From: Muribaculaceae bacterium | GTDB lineage: Bacteria; Bacteroidota; Bacteroidia; Bacteroidales; Muribaculaceae | Assembly: GCA_017454355.1 (NCBI GenBank) | Contig: JAFTDD010000011.1 | Location: 1 to 64,000 of the forward strand | DNA length: 64,000 nt | Direction of reading: 5' to 3' | Part shown: one piece after another, positions 17,245 to 27,552 of the stretch | Numbering within the stretch: position 1 is the first letter of the stretch | Layout: every line of letters starts with the position of its first letter | Made by a program: the position numbers and the translations under genes | The notes under the pieces: model-generated | The model's database searches: none | The model's input: only the letters and a program-made list of their open reading frames with translations | Told to the model about the DNA's origin: nothing

Positions 17245-17805
17245 TCAGTCGTCGTAGGCGAGGAAGCGGCCGCTGGCGTCAAACTTCAGTTCCATGCCGT
17301 TCACCAGACGGATTTCGTAGCCGTAATGGTTGTTGTCGATCTTGGTGATTGCCATCGACTGGTAGTTGGCCTTGACGTAGGCGGCGATCGGAGCGGGCAC
17401 GAGAGCCGCGGGCACCGCCTGCGCCCTGCAGTCCACCTGTTCCCACTGGTTGTTGATGTCGAAGTCAACCTCGACGCCGTTGGTGAGGGTGACGTCATAT
17501 TCGAGGCCTCCGTGGTCGGCGTCGGTCTCGACCATGGCGATCGCCACATTGGGGAAGTGCTGCTGCAGGAATGTGGTGATGGCTTGCGGCAGGGCTTGTG
17601 CCGGAACCGCCTGGGCCGCCGGTTGCTGTGCCGCCGGTTGCTGCGCCTCAGGCTGCTGTGCCGCCTGCACGGGGGCCTGCTGCACGGCTGCCGGCTGCTC
17701 GCCCTGCGGGGCGGGAACGGGGACTTGTTGCTGCTGGGTGTTACCGCCACACGAGGCGAGGGCGAGCGCACACAGGGCGACTGTCAGTGACTGGAAAATC
17801 TTCAT
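17245..17805 (-). CDS. PepSY-like (DUF2874-type) lipoprotein with Q/P/A-rich linker
   Basis: 186 residues. Signal peptide with lipobox LASC, then a low-complexity linker of Q, P and A (about residues 24-72), then two PepSY-like half-repeats (GGLEYDVTLTNGVEVDFD and HYGYEIRLVNGMELKFD). It shares the linker-like phrase VPAALVPAPI with the next two proteins. PepSY-like domains of this type resemble the beta-lactamase-inhibitor fold and are thought to bind or inhibit envelope enzymes; no target is evident. Third of three tandem paralogues reading leftward. Confidence 0.65.
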   Translation of the reverse strand: MKIFQSLTVALCALALASCGGNTQQQQVPVPAPQGEQPAAVQQAPVQAAQQPEAQQPAAQQPAAQAVPAQALPQAITTFLQQHFPNVAIAMVETDADHGGLEYDVTLTNGVEVDFDINNQWEQVDCRAQAVPAALVPAPIAAYVKANYQSMAITKIDNNHYGYEIRLVNGMELKFDASGRFLAYDD

Positions 17806-17886
17806 GATGTGGTTGGCTGATAATGATAAATGAGAGGAGGCAGCGACGCGGTCGCTGGCCTCCTCGTGTTGTTGTCAATGTGTTGG

Positions 17887-18312
17887 TCAGTCGTCGATGC
17901 CAATCACTTGGAACGCGCGGTTGTACTCGACTTCGAGGCCGTTGTTGAGTTTGACCTCATAGCCGCTGCGGTTGCGTTCCAACTTGAGGATTGACGTGCC
18001 GGGGAACGTGGCATTGACATGGGTCTTGATCTGCGCGGGGATGAGGGCCGCGGGCACCAGCGAGGAACGGCAGTCAATGTCTTTCCAGTTGCCCTGCTTG
18101 TCGAACTCCACCTTCTCACCGCTGTCGTACATCACGGTGTAGTCGTCCCAGTCCACGGTGACGATCAGAGGCATCTTGTCAGCGAAGTGCTGCTTCAGGA
18201 ACGTCTGAGCAACTGCGGGCAGTTGGTTGAAAGTGATCACCTGGTCGTGGTCGGCCTTGGCGCTGAATCCGATAGTCAGCATAGCCACAAAGAGCAATAA
18301 AAACTTTTTCAT
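17887..18312 (-). CDS. PepSY-like (DUF2874-type) periplasmic protein
   Basis: 141 residues. Signal peptide MKKFLLLFVAMLTIGFSAKA without a lipobox, so periplasmic and not a lipoprotein. Two half-repeats, YTVMYDSGEKVEFDKQGNW and GYEVKLNNGLEVEYN, separated by CRSSLVPAALIPAQI. Second of the three tandem paralogues; 81 bases separate it from the next. Confidence 0.65.
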   Translation of the reverse strand: MKKFLLLFVAMLTIGFSAKADHDQVITFNQLPAVAQTFLKQHFADKMPLIVTVDWDDYTVMYDSGEKVEFDKQGNWKDIDCRSSLVPAALIPAQIKTHVNATFPGTSILKLERNRSGYEVKLNNGLEVEYNRAFQVIGIDD

Positions 18313-18414
18313 TGTTGTTGGTTAAATAATAAGTAGTGAAAGATGTTGTAAACTACACAAAAGACCAAGGAAACCTCTATAGGTTTAATCGGTTGTCGAT
18401 GAAAACTACACTCG

Positions 18415-18852
18415 TCAGTCGTCCATCTCCATCAGGGCTCCCTGGTGGTTGTACTTGAGTTCTAGTTGGTTGGCGAGTTCTATGTCATATCCGTAGCGCT
18501 CCTTCTCGATTTTCACAATCGTGATGCCGGGGAAGTTCGCGACAAGATGCGCGGCGATTGGCGCAGGCACCAGTGTGGCGGGCACGGCGCTCATGCGGCA
18601 CTCCACCTTGTCCCACTGGTTGTCTGTGTCGAAACTCAACTGCGTGCCGTCGGCGAGCACCACGTCATAGGCGTAGCCGAACCACTCCCAGTCCTTGTCG
18701 GCGAACGTGATGTTCTGACCGGGGAACTGCTGGGTGACGAAAGACTGAACGGGCGCGGGCAGTTCGGCGGGAAGGACGTGGACGTCACTGCAGCCTGTGC
18801 CGGCCATCAGCATACATGCCAGAGACATGACGAGAATTGTTTTCTGTTTCAT
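18415..18852 (-). CDS. PepSY-like (DUF2874-type) lipoprotein
   Basis: 145 residues from the ATG at 18852 (an upstream TTG at 18858 is also in frame). Lipobox AGTGC gives a lipid-anchored protein. Repeats GYAYDVVLADGTQLSFDTDNQW and GYDIELANQLELKYN flank CRMSAVPATLVPAPI. It is the promoter-proximal member of the trio, with a -7 box at 18885-18892. Confidence 0.65.
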   Translation of the reverse strand: MKQKTILVMSLACMLMAGTGCSDVHVLPAELPAPVQSFVTQQFPGQNITFADKDWEWFGYAYDVVLADGTQLSFDTDNQWDKVECRMSAVPATLVPAPIAAHLVANFPGITIVKIEKERYGYDIELANQLELKYNHQGALMEMDD

Positions 18853-18884
18853 TGTCAAAAAAATATTGTGTTATTTATGTAGCA

Positions 18885-18892
18885 CAAAATTA
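18885..18892 (-). promoter_or_regulatory. -7 promoter box for the PepSY trio
   Basis: TAATTTTG on the minus strand, 33 bases upstream of the first PepSY start codon. Confidence 0.6.
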
Positions 18893-19087
18893 AACTAAAA
18901 AACCGAACCAATTCCACAAAGTGTCGATATTTAACTATTTTTCACAGTCGCACCACCCATGGGAGCCCGCGCCAGGCAATGTCCCAAACGCGCCGAGACC
19001 CTTCGGCGCGCCGCCGCCAGCCACCCTTTGACGACGGGTGTCTCAAAATAGTTGGGCGAAGATGGCTTACGGGTCGCGGTTTTTTAG

Positions 19088-19095
19088 TAATTTTG
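19088..19095 (+). promoter_or_regulatory. Probable -7 box for ruvA; gap of 430 bases
   Basis: TAATTTTG (then CAG) lies about 190 bases before ruvA, implying a long leader. A second candidate, TATTTTTG-like, is near 19237. The gap 18853-19281 also holds G/C-rich palindromic pieces (CGCGCCGAGACCCTTCGGCG near 18990) and otherwise nothing recognisable. Confidence 0.45.
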
Positions 19096-19281
19096 CAGTT
19101 TGAAAAGTTTCAAAAGGCAATTATCTGAGTCCGCTTGAAAAAGTATAGAAAACTGCCTGAACTACTTGGACAATTCATAAATAATTAATAACAAGGTCGT
19201 TAATTTAGTTTGTTTTTAGTTGTTTTAGTTTTATTCTATATTTTTGGACTTTCTCAAATGGACTCATAATTCTTATCTGCA

Positions 19282-19887
19282 ATGATTGAATATATCAGCG
19301 GCAACATCTCCGAACTACAGCCCACGATGGTGATACTCGACAACCACGGCATCGGCTACGGCATGGCCATCACCCTGATGACCTACGACAACCTGCTCAA
19401 GTGCAAACCCGGCGAGACGGTGAAGTTGTGGGTGAGCGAGGTCATACGCGAGGACGCCCACCTGCTCAACGGCTTCGCGAGCCGACGAGAGCGGGACATG
19501 TACGACCTGCTCGTGACAGTGAGCGGTGTCGGACCCGGCACGGCGCGCATGATACTCTCGAGCGTGAAGCCCGACCAACTCGAGCAGGCCATCGCCACCG
19601 GCGATGTGGCCGTGCTCAAGGGAGTTAAAGGAGTGGGCGGCAAGACGGCTCAACGCATTATTGTTGACCTCAAGGATAAAATAAATACCGCCTCTGTCAC
19701 GTTTAATAGTGGTGATGGAGGCAGTGCCGCGTCGTCGCCGCGTGTGATGGACGAGGCTTTGGCCGCCCTGATGATGCTGGGCTTCACCCAGCAGCAGGCC
19801 CACAAAGCCCTTAAGGCGGTGCTCGAGGCCGAGCCCACTCTCGATGTGGAACAGGCCATCAAGCGCGCCCTCAAGGCCATGAAGTGA
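19282..19887 (+). CDS. ruvA: Holliday junction branch-migration protein RuvA
   Basis: 201 residues, the normal size. An OB-fold domain I (1-62, DNHGIGYGM, VREDAHLL-like VIREDAHLLNGF), helix-hairpin-helix domain II (GVGPGTARMIL and GVGGKTAQRIIVDL) and the small domain III (EALAALMMLGFTQQQAHKAL) are complete. RuvA tetramers bind four-way junctions and recruit RuvB. At 'GYG' and 'ERDMYD' it departs from common RuvA residues (GYE, ERTL), while the chimeric copy at 16488 keeps them. No ruvB or ruvC is nearby. Confidence 0.95.
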   Translation: MIEYISGNISELQPTMVILDNHGIGYGMAITLMTYDNLLKCKPGETVKLWVSEVIREDAHLLNGFASRRERDMYDLLVTVSGVGPGTARMILSSVKPDQLEQAIATGDVAVLKGVKGVGGKTAQRIIVDLKDKINTASVTFNSGDGGSAASSPRVMDEALAALMMLGFTQQQAHKALKAVLEAEPTLDVEQAIKRALKAMK

Positions 19888-19898
19888 CGCCGGCTCGG

Positions 19899-19930
19899 CC
19901 TCCCCCAACCCCCTCCAAAAGGAGGGGGCT
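19899..19930. repeat. Family E hairpin after ruvA
   Basis: CCTCCCCCAACCCCCTCCAA then AAGGAGGGGGCT, directly after the ruvA stop and running into the nonamer array. Confidence 0.7.
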
Positions 19931-20063
19931 AGAAATTCTAGAAATCCTAGGAACCCTAGAAATCCTAGGAACCCTAGAAACCCTAGAAACCCTAGGAATC
20001 CTAGAAACCCTAGGAATCCTAGAAACTCTAGGAATCCTAGAAACTCTAGGGAGCCTAGAACCA
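19929..20063. repeat. Nonamer array 1 (CTAGRAANY), 15 units
   Basis: Fifteen uninterrupted 9-base units, CTAG fixed, then A or G, A, A, with the last two bases variable (TT, TC, CC, CT; final units GC and CA). It ends 19 bases before the sprA start. Arrays with the same phase and related unit are at 27553 and 28273. Confidence 0.85.
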
Positions 20064-20082
20064 GAAAAAGTTAGAAAAAGTG

Positions 20083-23000
20083 ATGAAGCGGACGTGGATC
20101 GTGACAATATTGGCATTGGTGATGCTGGCCCTATGGCCGGCAGGCGACGCCTTGTCGCAATACGTCACGAGCACCATGCAGCCGCCACCTCCGCCGCCCG
20201 TGCGCCAATCGTCAGAAAAAAAGACGCGCCTCGACAGCGTTGACCTCCAGTTTGGGGTGCAACCCACTGTGCCCGGCACCTACGACGATATCACGCGCCC
20301 CCACGAGTACAGCATCGACCTCAAGGACCCCTCCAACATCAAGACCGAGGCCGAGTATGATTACGAGACGGGCACCTACGTGATCCACACCAAGTTGGGC
20401 GACCAAGACATTGTCACGCCGTTTATCCTCAGCGCCGATGAGTACAACAACATCGCCGTGCGCCAGTCGATGATGGAGTACTATCGCCAGAAGAACTCGG
20501 AGAGCGTTGAGGAGAAGAAGAAGAACCCCTTCAACTTCCTCGACATGCAGTTCGGCCTCGGCCCGTTGGACAAGATCTTCGGCCCCGGCGGCGTGCAGCT
20601 CAAGACGCAGGGCTCGGTGACAGTCAATATGGGCATCAAGAGCAACAAGACCGACAACCCGGCATTGAGCGTGGCCGCCCGCAAGAAGACCTACTTCGAC
20701 TTTGAGCAGAAGATCCAGGCCAATGTCACGGCGAGCGTGGGCGACAAGATGCACTTCAACATGAGTTACAACACCGCCGCCACGTTTGACTTCGACACCA
20801 AGAACCTCAAGTTGGCCTACGAGGGCAAGGAGGATGAGATTATCAAGAGCATCGAGGCCGGTAACGTGAGCATGACCACCGGTTCGTCGCTCATCCGCGG
20901 TAGTGCGGCGCTATTCGGTGTCAAGGCCAAACTACAGTTTGGCAAACTGACGGCCACCGCTCTCGTTTCGCAGCAGAACAGCGAGAGCCAGACGGTCAAC
21001 ACCAAGGGCGGCGCCCAGACCACCGAGTTCTATGTCACCGCCGACAAGTATGACCAGAACCGCAACTACTTCCTCTCGCACTTCTTCCGCGACAACTACG
21101 ACCAGTGGTGCTCGAAACTGCCGCTGGTGTCGAGCGGTATAGACATCACGCGCATCGAGGTGTGGATTACCAACAAGCGCAGCAACTACAGCGAGGCCCG
21201 CAACCTGGTGGCCTTTATGGACCTGGGTGAGGCCGAGGCCGAGCATTTGGCTTGCCGCCATTGGTATAGCGGCGGCCCCATCATTAACCCGTCCAACCAG
21301 AGCAACAACCTGCTCACCGAGATCAAGAACAACTACGAGGGTGCCCGCTACATCAGCGAGGTGGCCACGGTGCTGAAGCCGTTGGAGACCTACGGCTTTG
21401 AGGGCGGCCGTGACTATGAGAAAATCGAGAGCGCGCGCATCCTCACCACCAGCGAATATACCCTCAACTCCACTCTGGGCTACATCCAACTCAAGCAGGC
21501 CCTGGGCGCCGACGAGACGCTCGCCGTCGCCTATCAATATAAGTATAACGGCAAGGTGTATCAGGTGGGCGAGTTCTCGGGCGACATCACTTCCACCGAC
21601 CAGGCCCTCTACGTCAAGATGCTCAAGGGCACCACCGTGTCGCCGCAGTTGCCGGCGTGGCACTTGATGATGAAAAACATCTACTCGTTGGGCGCCTACC
21701 AAATCCAGAAGAACAACTTCAAACTCAACATCAAGTACTTGAGTGATACCACCGGCACTGAACTCACCTTCCTCTCGGAGGGTGCCATCGCCGGCAAGCC
21801 GCTGCTGCAGGTGATGAACCTTGACCGCTTGGACGCCAACGGCCAGGAGAATATCGACGGCCGCTTTGACTACCTCGAGGGTTACACCGTCAACTCCAGC
21901 ACCGGCAAGATTATCTTCCCGGTTGTGGAGCCGTTTGGCAAGCACCTGCGCTCGAAAATCGGCAGCGATGCCATTGCCGATAAGTACGTTTATCAAGAAC
22001 TTTACGACAGTACGCTCACCGTTGCCCGCCAGCATCAGGACAAGAACAAGTTTGTGCTTCAGGGCGAGTATCAGGCCAGCAGCGGCAACACCATCAAACT
22101 CAACGCGATGAACGTGCCGCGAGGCTCGGTTGTGGTAACCGCCGGCGGCGTGACCCTCACCGAGAACAGTGACTACACCGTCGATTACAATATGGGCCAG
22201 GTGACCATCACCAACCAGAGTATCATCGACGCCGGCACCCCGGTGAGCGTCACCCTCGAGAACCAGAGCACCTTCTCGATGCAGCGCAAGACGTTGCTCG
22301 GCCTCGATTTGGACTATGCTTTCAACAAGAACTTCCACATCGGCGGCACGCTGATGCACTATGGCGAGAAGGCCCTCACCGAGAAGGTGTCGATCGGCGA
22401 CGAACTTGTCAACAACACCATTTGGGGCGTGAACACGAGTTACAGCACCCGCTTCATGTGGCTCACCAACTTGCTCAACAAGATTCCCACGGTCAACGCC
22501 ACCGCTCCCTCGACGTTCACCTTCAAGGGTGAGTTCGCACAACTCATACCTCACAAGTCGCGCACGGGCAGCAACGCCGGCAGCAGTTATATCGACGACT
22601 TTGAGACCACCCAGAGCGGCATCGACCTGCGTTCGCCCTACTCGTGGTTCCTTGCCTCAACGCCCTACGACAGCGGCTCCGGCGCCCTCTTCCCCGAGGC
22701 CGGCCTGACTAACAACATCGACTACGGCAAGAACCGCTCGCTGCTCGCCTGGTACTACATCGACCGCCTATTCACGCAGCGCAACTCGTCGTATGTGCCC
22801 GGATATATCAAGAACGACCTCGACCAACTCTCCAACCCCTACGTGCGCGAGGTGCCTTATACCGAGGTGTTCCCCGGCCGCGAACTCAACTACGGCGAGT
22901 CGTCGACCATCCAGACCCTCAACCTCTCGTTCTATCCCAAGGAGCGCGGACCATACAACCTCGATGCCGATAACATCGACGCCGACGGTAACCTGCTCAA

Positions 23001-26000
23001 TCCCGAGAAGCGATGGGGCGGCATTATGCGCAAACTCGACAACACCAATTTCGAGCAGAGCAACATCGAGTATATCCAGTTCTGGATGCTCGACCCGTTC
23101 ATCGACGAGACCAACCCCAACCGCGACGGTGGCTACCTCTACTTCAACCTGGGCGAGGTGAGCGAGGATATCCTCAAGGACGGCTTGAAGAGTTATGAGA
23201 ACGGCTTGCCCACCGGTCCGGACGACACAACGACGCCGCTGCGTGACACCGAGTGGGGTCGCGTTAGCGACAAGACGTCAATGACTTACGCCTTTGACAA
23301 CGCCGCCGGCTCGCGCGTCTATCAGGACTTGGGTCTCAATGGCCTCTCGACGGCTATGGAGCAGGAGCACGACACCTATCGCGATTACGTCAACAAACTG
23401 CGCACCAAGTTGTCGCCCGCCACCATCGCCGCCATGGAGGAGGATCCCTTCTCGCCGCTGAACGACCCGGGTGGCGACAACTACCACTTCTATCGCGGCT
23501 ACGACTTCGACGCGCAGCGCAAGTCGATTCTCGAGCGTTACAAACACTACAACGGCACCGAGGGCAACTCGCTCGGCGCCGAGGACGCCAGCGACGGTCT
23601 CTATCAGAGCGCCCGCTCGGTGCCAGATGTGGAGGATATCAACCAGGACAACACGCTCAACGAGTATGAGCGCTACTTCCAGTATCGCGTTGCCATCCAC
23701 CCCGACTCGCTCGAGGTGGGCCGCGGCTATATCACCGATAAGCAGGTGTTTGTCGGTACCGTGCGCAACGGCACCCAGCAGCGCGCCACGTGGTATCAGT
23801 TCACCATCCCCCTGCGCCAATATCAAAAGCGCGTCGGCTCGATCAACGACTTCTCGACCATCCGCTTTATGCGTATGTTCATGACGGGCTTCCGCGAGAC
23901 GACCCACCTGCGCTTCGCCACCCTCGAACTGGTGCGCGGCGAGTGGCGCAACTACGACTACAACCTGAACATGCGCGGCGACCAGCCCGCCACGGGCAGC
24001 GTGTCGGTCAACACGGTCAACATCGAGGAGAACGCCACGCGCGAACCGGTCAACTATGTGCTGCCGCCGGGCGTGACGCGCATTGTCGACAGCGGCTCGA
24101 GCCAGGTGACCCAACTCAACGAGCAGTCAATGCAAATCAAGGTGGACGACCTGCAGGCCGGCGACGCTCGCGGCATCTACCGCAACACCAGCCTCGACCT
24201 GCGCATCTATCAGCGCCTGCAGATGTTTGTCCACAGCGAGGCTCTCATCGGCGACACCCAGTTGCACGACGGCGACGTGAGTGTCTTTATCCGTCTGGGT
24301 AGTGATGTGAAGAACAACTATTACGAGTACGAGGTGCCTGTCTCGCTCACCGAGGCCGGACGCTACAACAACAACTCGACGGCTGACCGCCTCAAGGTGT
24401 GGCCTGAGCAGAACATGATTGACATTGACCTCGATGTGCTCACCGATGTAAAGAAGCAGCGCAACCTCGAGAAGATGAGCGGCACCGAGGGCGTCAGTTA
24501 TATCAACCGCTACACGAGCACCGACCCCAACCGCGCGGCCAACCGCGTGACGGTGTTGGGTAATCCGTCGCTGAGCGATGTGCGCGTGATCCTGATTGGT
24601 GTGCGCAACAACGCCAGTTCCAACCGCAGTTGTGTGGTCTGGGTCGACGAGTTGCGTATGACCGACTTCGACAACAAGGGCGGCTGGGCCGCGAAGGCTC
24701 AGGCCACACTGGGCTTGAGCGACATCGCCAGCGTCAACGTGGGCTACCACCACGAGAGCAACGGCTTTGGCTCGGTGGACCAGAGTCTGAGCCAGCGCCG
24801 CCTCGACGACTACAACCAGTATAACGTGGCCGTGCAGGTCAACCTGGGCCGTTTCCTGCCCGAGAAGGTTAAACTCAACGCCCCGCTCTACTACAGTTAC
24901 AGCAACGAGAAGACCACGCCCAAGTATAACCCGCTCGACCAGGACGTTCTGCTCAAAGACGCCCTTGAGGCAACCGAGACCAAGCATCAGCGCGACTCAA
25001 TCAGCGCCTATGCCGTCACGCAGCGCACCACCAAGGCCTTCTCCATCTCGGGCCTCAAGTTTGATGTGAAGAGCAAGAACCCCATGCCGTGGGATCCGGC
25101 CAACTTCACATTCAGTTACTCGTCCACCAAGACCCACCTCAACGACCCCAACAACACCTACGAGAACACCAACGACTATCGCGGCAGCCTCCAGTATAAC
25201 TGGGCACCCTACGTGAAGCCGCTCAAGCCGTTCGGGTGGATTGACGAGAAGAAAAAGACGTGGAAGTTCCTGCGCGACTGGGAGTTCCGCTGGCTTCCGG
25301 CGAGCATTGCCTTCAGCACCAACATATCGCGCTACTACTACGAGCAGCAAACGCGCAACGAGACCGATATCCAGGTGGAATTGCCGGTGAGCGTGAGCAA
25401 AAACTTCCTCTGGGACCGCCAGTTCGCCATCACGTGGAACTTTACCAAGAGCCTCTCGGCATCGTTCTCGAGCAACACCACCGCCCACATCCTCGAGCCG
25501 GTGGGGCAGGTGAACAAGAAGTTGTTCCCCGACCGCTACCGCGATTGGCGCGACTCGGTGTGGCGCTCAATCAAGGACTTGGGCACCCCGTGGGCCTACA
25601 ACCAGACGTTCAACGCCAGTTACAAGGCTCCGTTCAACGAAATTCCCATCTTGAGTTTCATCACCGCCAGCGCCACCTATAACAGCACCTACCGCTGGGA
25701 TCGCGGCACGACCATCGGCGGCGTGTTTGCCGGCAACACTGTGGCAAACCAGTCGAGCATCAATCTGGACGGCCGCATGAACCTCGAGCAACTCTACAAC
25801 AAGATACCCTATCTGGCCAACGTCAACAAGCGCTTCTCGGGGCAAGGCTCCACTCAGCGCAACAACAAAGCCTTCAAGCCGAAGAAGTTCTCGCGCACCT
25901 TCAAACTCGAGAAGGACACGTCCATCGTCATCAAGCACAACATGAACGTGAAGAAGGTGAAGGTGACCGGCATGACCACCAAAGGCAACAAGCCGGTGGC

Positions 26001-27540
26001 CATCGAGTTCAAGACCATCGACGACAATAGCGTGGAGATCCTCACGCGGGGCGACCAGAACGTGAAGTTCACCATCACCGAGGTGAAACCCGAGGAGAAG
26101 AAGAACTTCTGGACCGAACTGGGGCAGTACTCGACTCGTTTGCTGATGAGTGTGCGCTCGGTGAGTGTGCGTTACCGCTCCACGCGTTCGCTGTCGCTGC
26201 CGCAGTTTATACCCGACGTTGGCGACATCTTCGGTCAAACGACCCACTACGACGTGATGGCGCCGGGTCTGGACTTCGCTTTCGGCTTCACCGGCGAGGG
26301 ATATATCCAGAAGGCCAAAGACCGCGGCTGGCTGCTCTGCGACCCGTCGATGACCACCAACGCCATGTACAGCAACACGAGCGAGTTTAACGCTGAGGTG
26401 CAACTTGAGCCAATCCGCGGCCTGAAGATTACGCTCACCGGCAACCGCACCGATAACCGCACGACGCAGGTGCAGTTCATGTACGACAACATGGGCTACC
26501 TCTACGGCGGCTCCTACACCAAGACCCACATGGCCATCAAGACGGCTCTGCGCGGTGTCAAGGCCTCCGACGGCTATCACAGTCAGGCCTTTGACGACTT
26601 CCTGGCCGGCATCCCCGTGGTGGCCGAGCGCTTGCAGGCACAGTACAACGGCCTTAACTATCCCACCGGTGGCTTCTTTGAGGGCACCATTATGGCCGGC
26701 AAGCCGTTCGACCCGGCCAACGGCACCGTCAACAAGATGAGCAGCGATGTGCTCATTCCCGCCTTCCTCGCCGCCTATAGCGGCAAGAACCCGTCGAAAG
26801 TGTCGCTCAACCCCTTCCCTGGCATCAAGGAAATCCTGCCCAACTGGCGCTTGACCTACGACGGATTGTCGAAGGTGTCGTTCCTCAAGAAGTTCTTCAA
26901 GAACGTCACGCTCACCCACGCCTATCAGTGTACCTACGCCGTGGGCTCCTTCAACTCGTTCACCGACTGGGTGATGGTGGGCAATGGCTTGGGCTTCACC
27001 CAGGACGCGCTCACCGGCGGCGCCACGCCCTCGTCGCCCTACAACATCTCGTCGGTGACCCTCACCGAGAAATTCGCGCCGCTCATCGGCCTCAACGCCA
27101 CGCTCAACAACGGTCTGACGTTCAACCTCGAGTATCGCGACGGCCGCACCCTCACCCTGAACACCGCCGCCGGACAAGTCGTCGAGGCCAATAACAAGGA
27201 GTTTGTGGTGGGCGCCAGTTACAAAATCGCCAACTTTAACTCTATCCTCAAGATTAAGAAAAAGCAGGAAGGCGTGAGCAACGACCTGACGCTGAACCTC
27301 GACATCAAGTACGGCAACAACAACGCCCTTATCCGCAAGATTGAGGACGCTTCGGCGCAGGCCACCAGCGGCACGCGCACCCTGAGCATTAACTTCACGG
27401 CCAACTATGTGCTGAGCAAGCGCCTGACGCTGGGTGCCTACTTCGACCACCAGATCAACACACCGCTCGTCTCCACCACTGCCTATCCCACCACCAACAG
27501 CAACTACGGCATCTCCGTCAACCTCAGCCTCACCAAGTGA
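20083..27540 (+). CDS. sprA: SprA, outer-membrane translocon of the type IX secretion system
   Basis: 2,485 residues from the ATG at 20083 (a GTG precedes it at 20080). Signal peptide MKRTWIVTILALVMLALWPAGDA, then the giant SprA sequence with FNFLDMQFGLGPLDKIFGPG, GSVTVNMGIKSNKTDNP, a central conserved segment (SRTGSNAGSSYIDDFETTQS), MPWDPANFTFSYS and a C-terminal beta-strand NYGISVNLSLTK. Flavobacterium SprA is a roughly 2,400-residue 36-strand barrel that exports folded T9SS cargo and gliding adhesins. Its presence shows the organism has T9SS and makes the C-terminal tails of the two secreted giants in this window meaningful. Codon use is strongly core-like. Confidence 0.97.
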   Translation: MKRTWIVTILALVMLALWPAGDALSQYVTSTMQPPPPPPVRQSSEKKTRLDSVDLQFGVQPTVPGTYDDITRPHEYSIDLKDPSNIKTEAEYDYETGTYVIHTKLGDQDIVTPFILSADEYNNIAVRQSMMEYYRQKNSESVEEKKKNPFNFLDMQFGLGPLDKIFGPGGVQLKTQGSVTVNMGIKSNKTDNPALSVAARKKTYFDFEQKIQANVTASVGDKMHFNMSYNTAATFDFDTKNLKLAYEGKEDEIIKSIEAGNVSMTTGSSLIRGSAALFGVKAKLQFGKLTATALVSQQNSESQTVNTKGGAQTTEFYVTADKYDQNRNYFLSHFFRDNYDQWCSKLPLVSSGIDITRIEVWITNKRSNYSEARNLVAFMDLGEAEAEHLACRHWYSGGPIINPSNQSNNLLTEIKNNYEGARYISEVATVLKPLETYGFEGGRDYEKIESARILTTSEYTLNSTLGYIQLKQALGADETLAVAYQYKYNGKVYQVGEFSGDITSTDQALYVKMLKGTTVSPQLPAWHLMMKNIYSLGAYQIQKNNFKLNIKYLSDTTGTELTFLSEGAIAGKPLLQVMNLDRLDANGQENIDGRFDYLEGYTVNSSTGKIIFPVVEPFGKHLRSKIGSDAIADKYVYQELYDSTLTVARQHQDKNKFVLQGEYQASSGNTIKLNAMNVPRGSVVVTAGGVTLTENSDYTVDYNMGQVTITNQSIIDAGTPVSVTLENQSTFSMQRKTLLGLDLDYAFNKNFHIGGTLMHYGEKALTEKVSIGDELVNNTIWGVNTSYSTRFMWLTNLLNKIPTVNATAPSTFTFKGEFAQLIPHKSRTGSNAGSSYIDDFETTQSGIDLRSPYSWFLASTPYDSGSGALFPEAGLTNNIDYGKNRSLLAWYYIDRLFTQRNSSYVPGYIKNDLDQLSNPYVREVPYTEVFPGRELNYGESSTIQTLNLSFYPKERGPYNLDADNIDADGNLLNPEKRWGGIMRKLDNTNFEQSNIEYIQFWMLDPFIDETNPNRDGGYLYFNLGEVSEDILKDGLKSYENGLPTGPDDTTTPLRDTEWGRVSDKTSMTYAFDNAAGSRVYQDLGLNGLSTAMEQEHDTYRDYVNKLRTKLSPATIAAMEEDPFSPLNDPGGDNYHFYRGYDFDAQRKSILERYKHYNGTEGNSLGAEDASDGLYQSARSVPDVEDINQDNTLNEYERYFQYRVAIHPDSLEVGRGYITDKQVFVGTVRNGTQQRATWYQFTIPLRQYQKRVGSINDFSTIRFMRMFMTGFRETTHLRFATLELVRGEWRNYDYNLNMRGDQPATGSVSVNTVNIEENATREPVNYVLPPGVTRIVDSGSSQVTQLNEQSMQIKVDDLQAGDARGIYRNTSLDLRIYQRLQMFVHSEALIGDTQLHDGDVSVFIRLGSDVKNNYYEYEVPVSLTEAGRYNNNSTADRLKVWPEQNMIDIDLDVLTDVKKQRNLEKMSGTEGVSYINRYTSTDPNRAANRVTVLGNPSLSDVRVILIGVRNNASSNRSCVVWVDELRMTDFDNKGGWAAKAQATLGLSDIASVNVGYHHESNGFGSVDQSLSQRRLDDYNQYNVAVQVNLGRFLPEKVKLNAPLYYSYSNEKTTPKYNPLDQDVLLKDALEATETKHQRDSISAYAVTQRTTKAFSISGLKFDVKSKNPMPWDPANFTFSYSSTKTHLNDPNNTYENTNDYRGSLQYNWAPYVKPLKPFGWIDEKKKTWKFLRDWEFRWLPASIAFSTNISRYYYEQQTRNETDIQVELPVSVSKNFLWDRQFAITWNFTKSLSASFSSNTTAHILEPVGQVNKKLFPDRYRDWRDSVWRSIKDLGTPWAYNQTFNASYKAPFNEIPILSFITASATYNSTYRWDRGTTIGGVFAGNTVANQSSINLDGRMNLEQLYNKIPYLANVNKRFSGQGSTQRNNKAFKPKKFSRTFKLEKDTSIVIKHNMNVKKVKVTGMTTKGNKPVAIEFKTIDDNSVEILTRGDQNVKFTITEVKPEEKKNFWTELGQYSTRLLMSVRSVSVRYRSTRSLSLPQFIPDVGDIFGQTTHYDVMAPGLDFAFGFTGEGYIQKAKDRGWLLCDPSMTTNAMYSNTSEFNAEVQLEPIRGLKITLTGNRTDNRTTQVQFMYDNMGYLYGGSYTKTHMAIKTALRGVKASDGYHSQAFDDFLAGIPVVAERLQAQYNGLNYPTGGFFEGTIMAGKPFDPANGTVNKMSSDVLIPAFLAAYSGKNPSKVSLNPFPGIKEILPNWRLTYDGLSKVSFLKKFFKNVTLTHAYQCTYAVGSFNSFTDWVMVGNGLGFTQDALTGGATPSSPYNISSVTLTEKFAPLIGLNATLNNGLTFNLEYRDGRTLTLNTAAGQVVEANNKEFVVGASYKIANFNSILKIKKKQEGVSNDLTLNLDIKYGNNNALIRKIEDASAQATSGTRTLSINFTANYVLSKRLTLGAYFDHQINTPLVSTTAYPTTNSNYGISVNLSLTK

Positions 27541-27552
27541 TGCCGCTTTAAA

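Noticed and set aside
19929..20063. Nonamer array or REP-1 cluster as a CRISPR array
   Set aside because: Units are 9 bases with no separate spacers, and REP-1 hairpins have irregular spacing; no cas genes are present.
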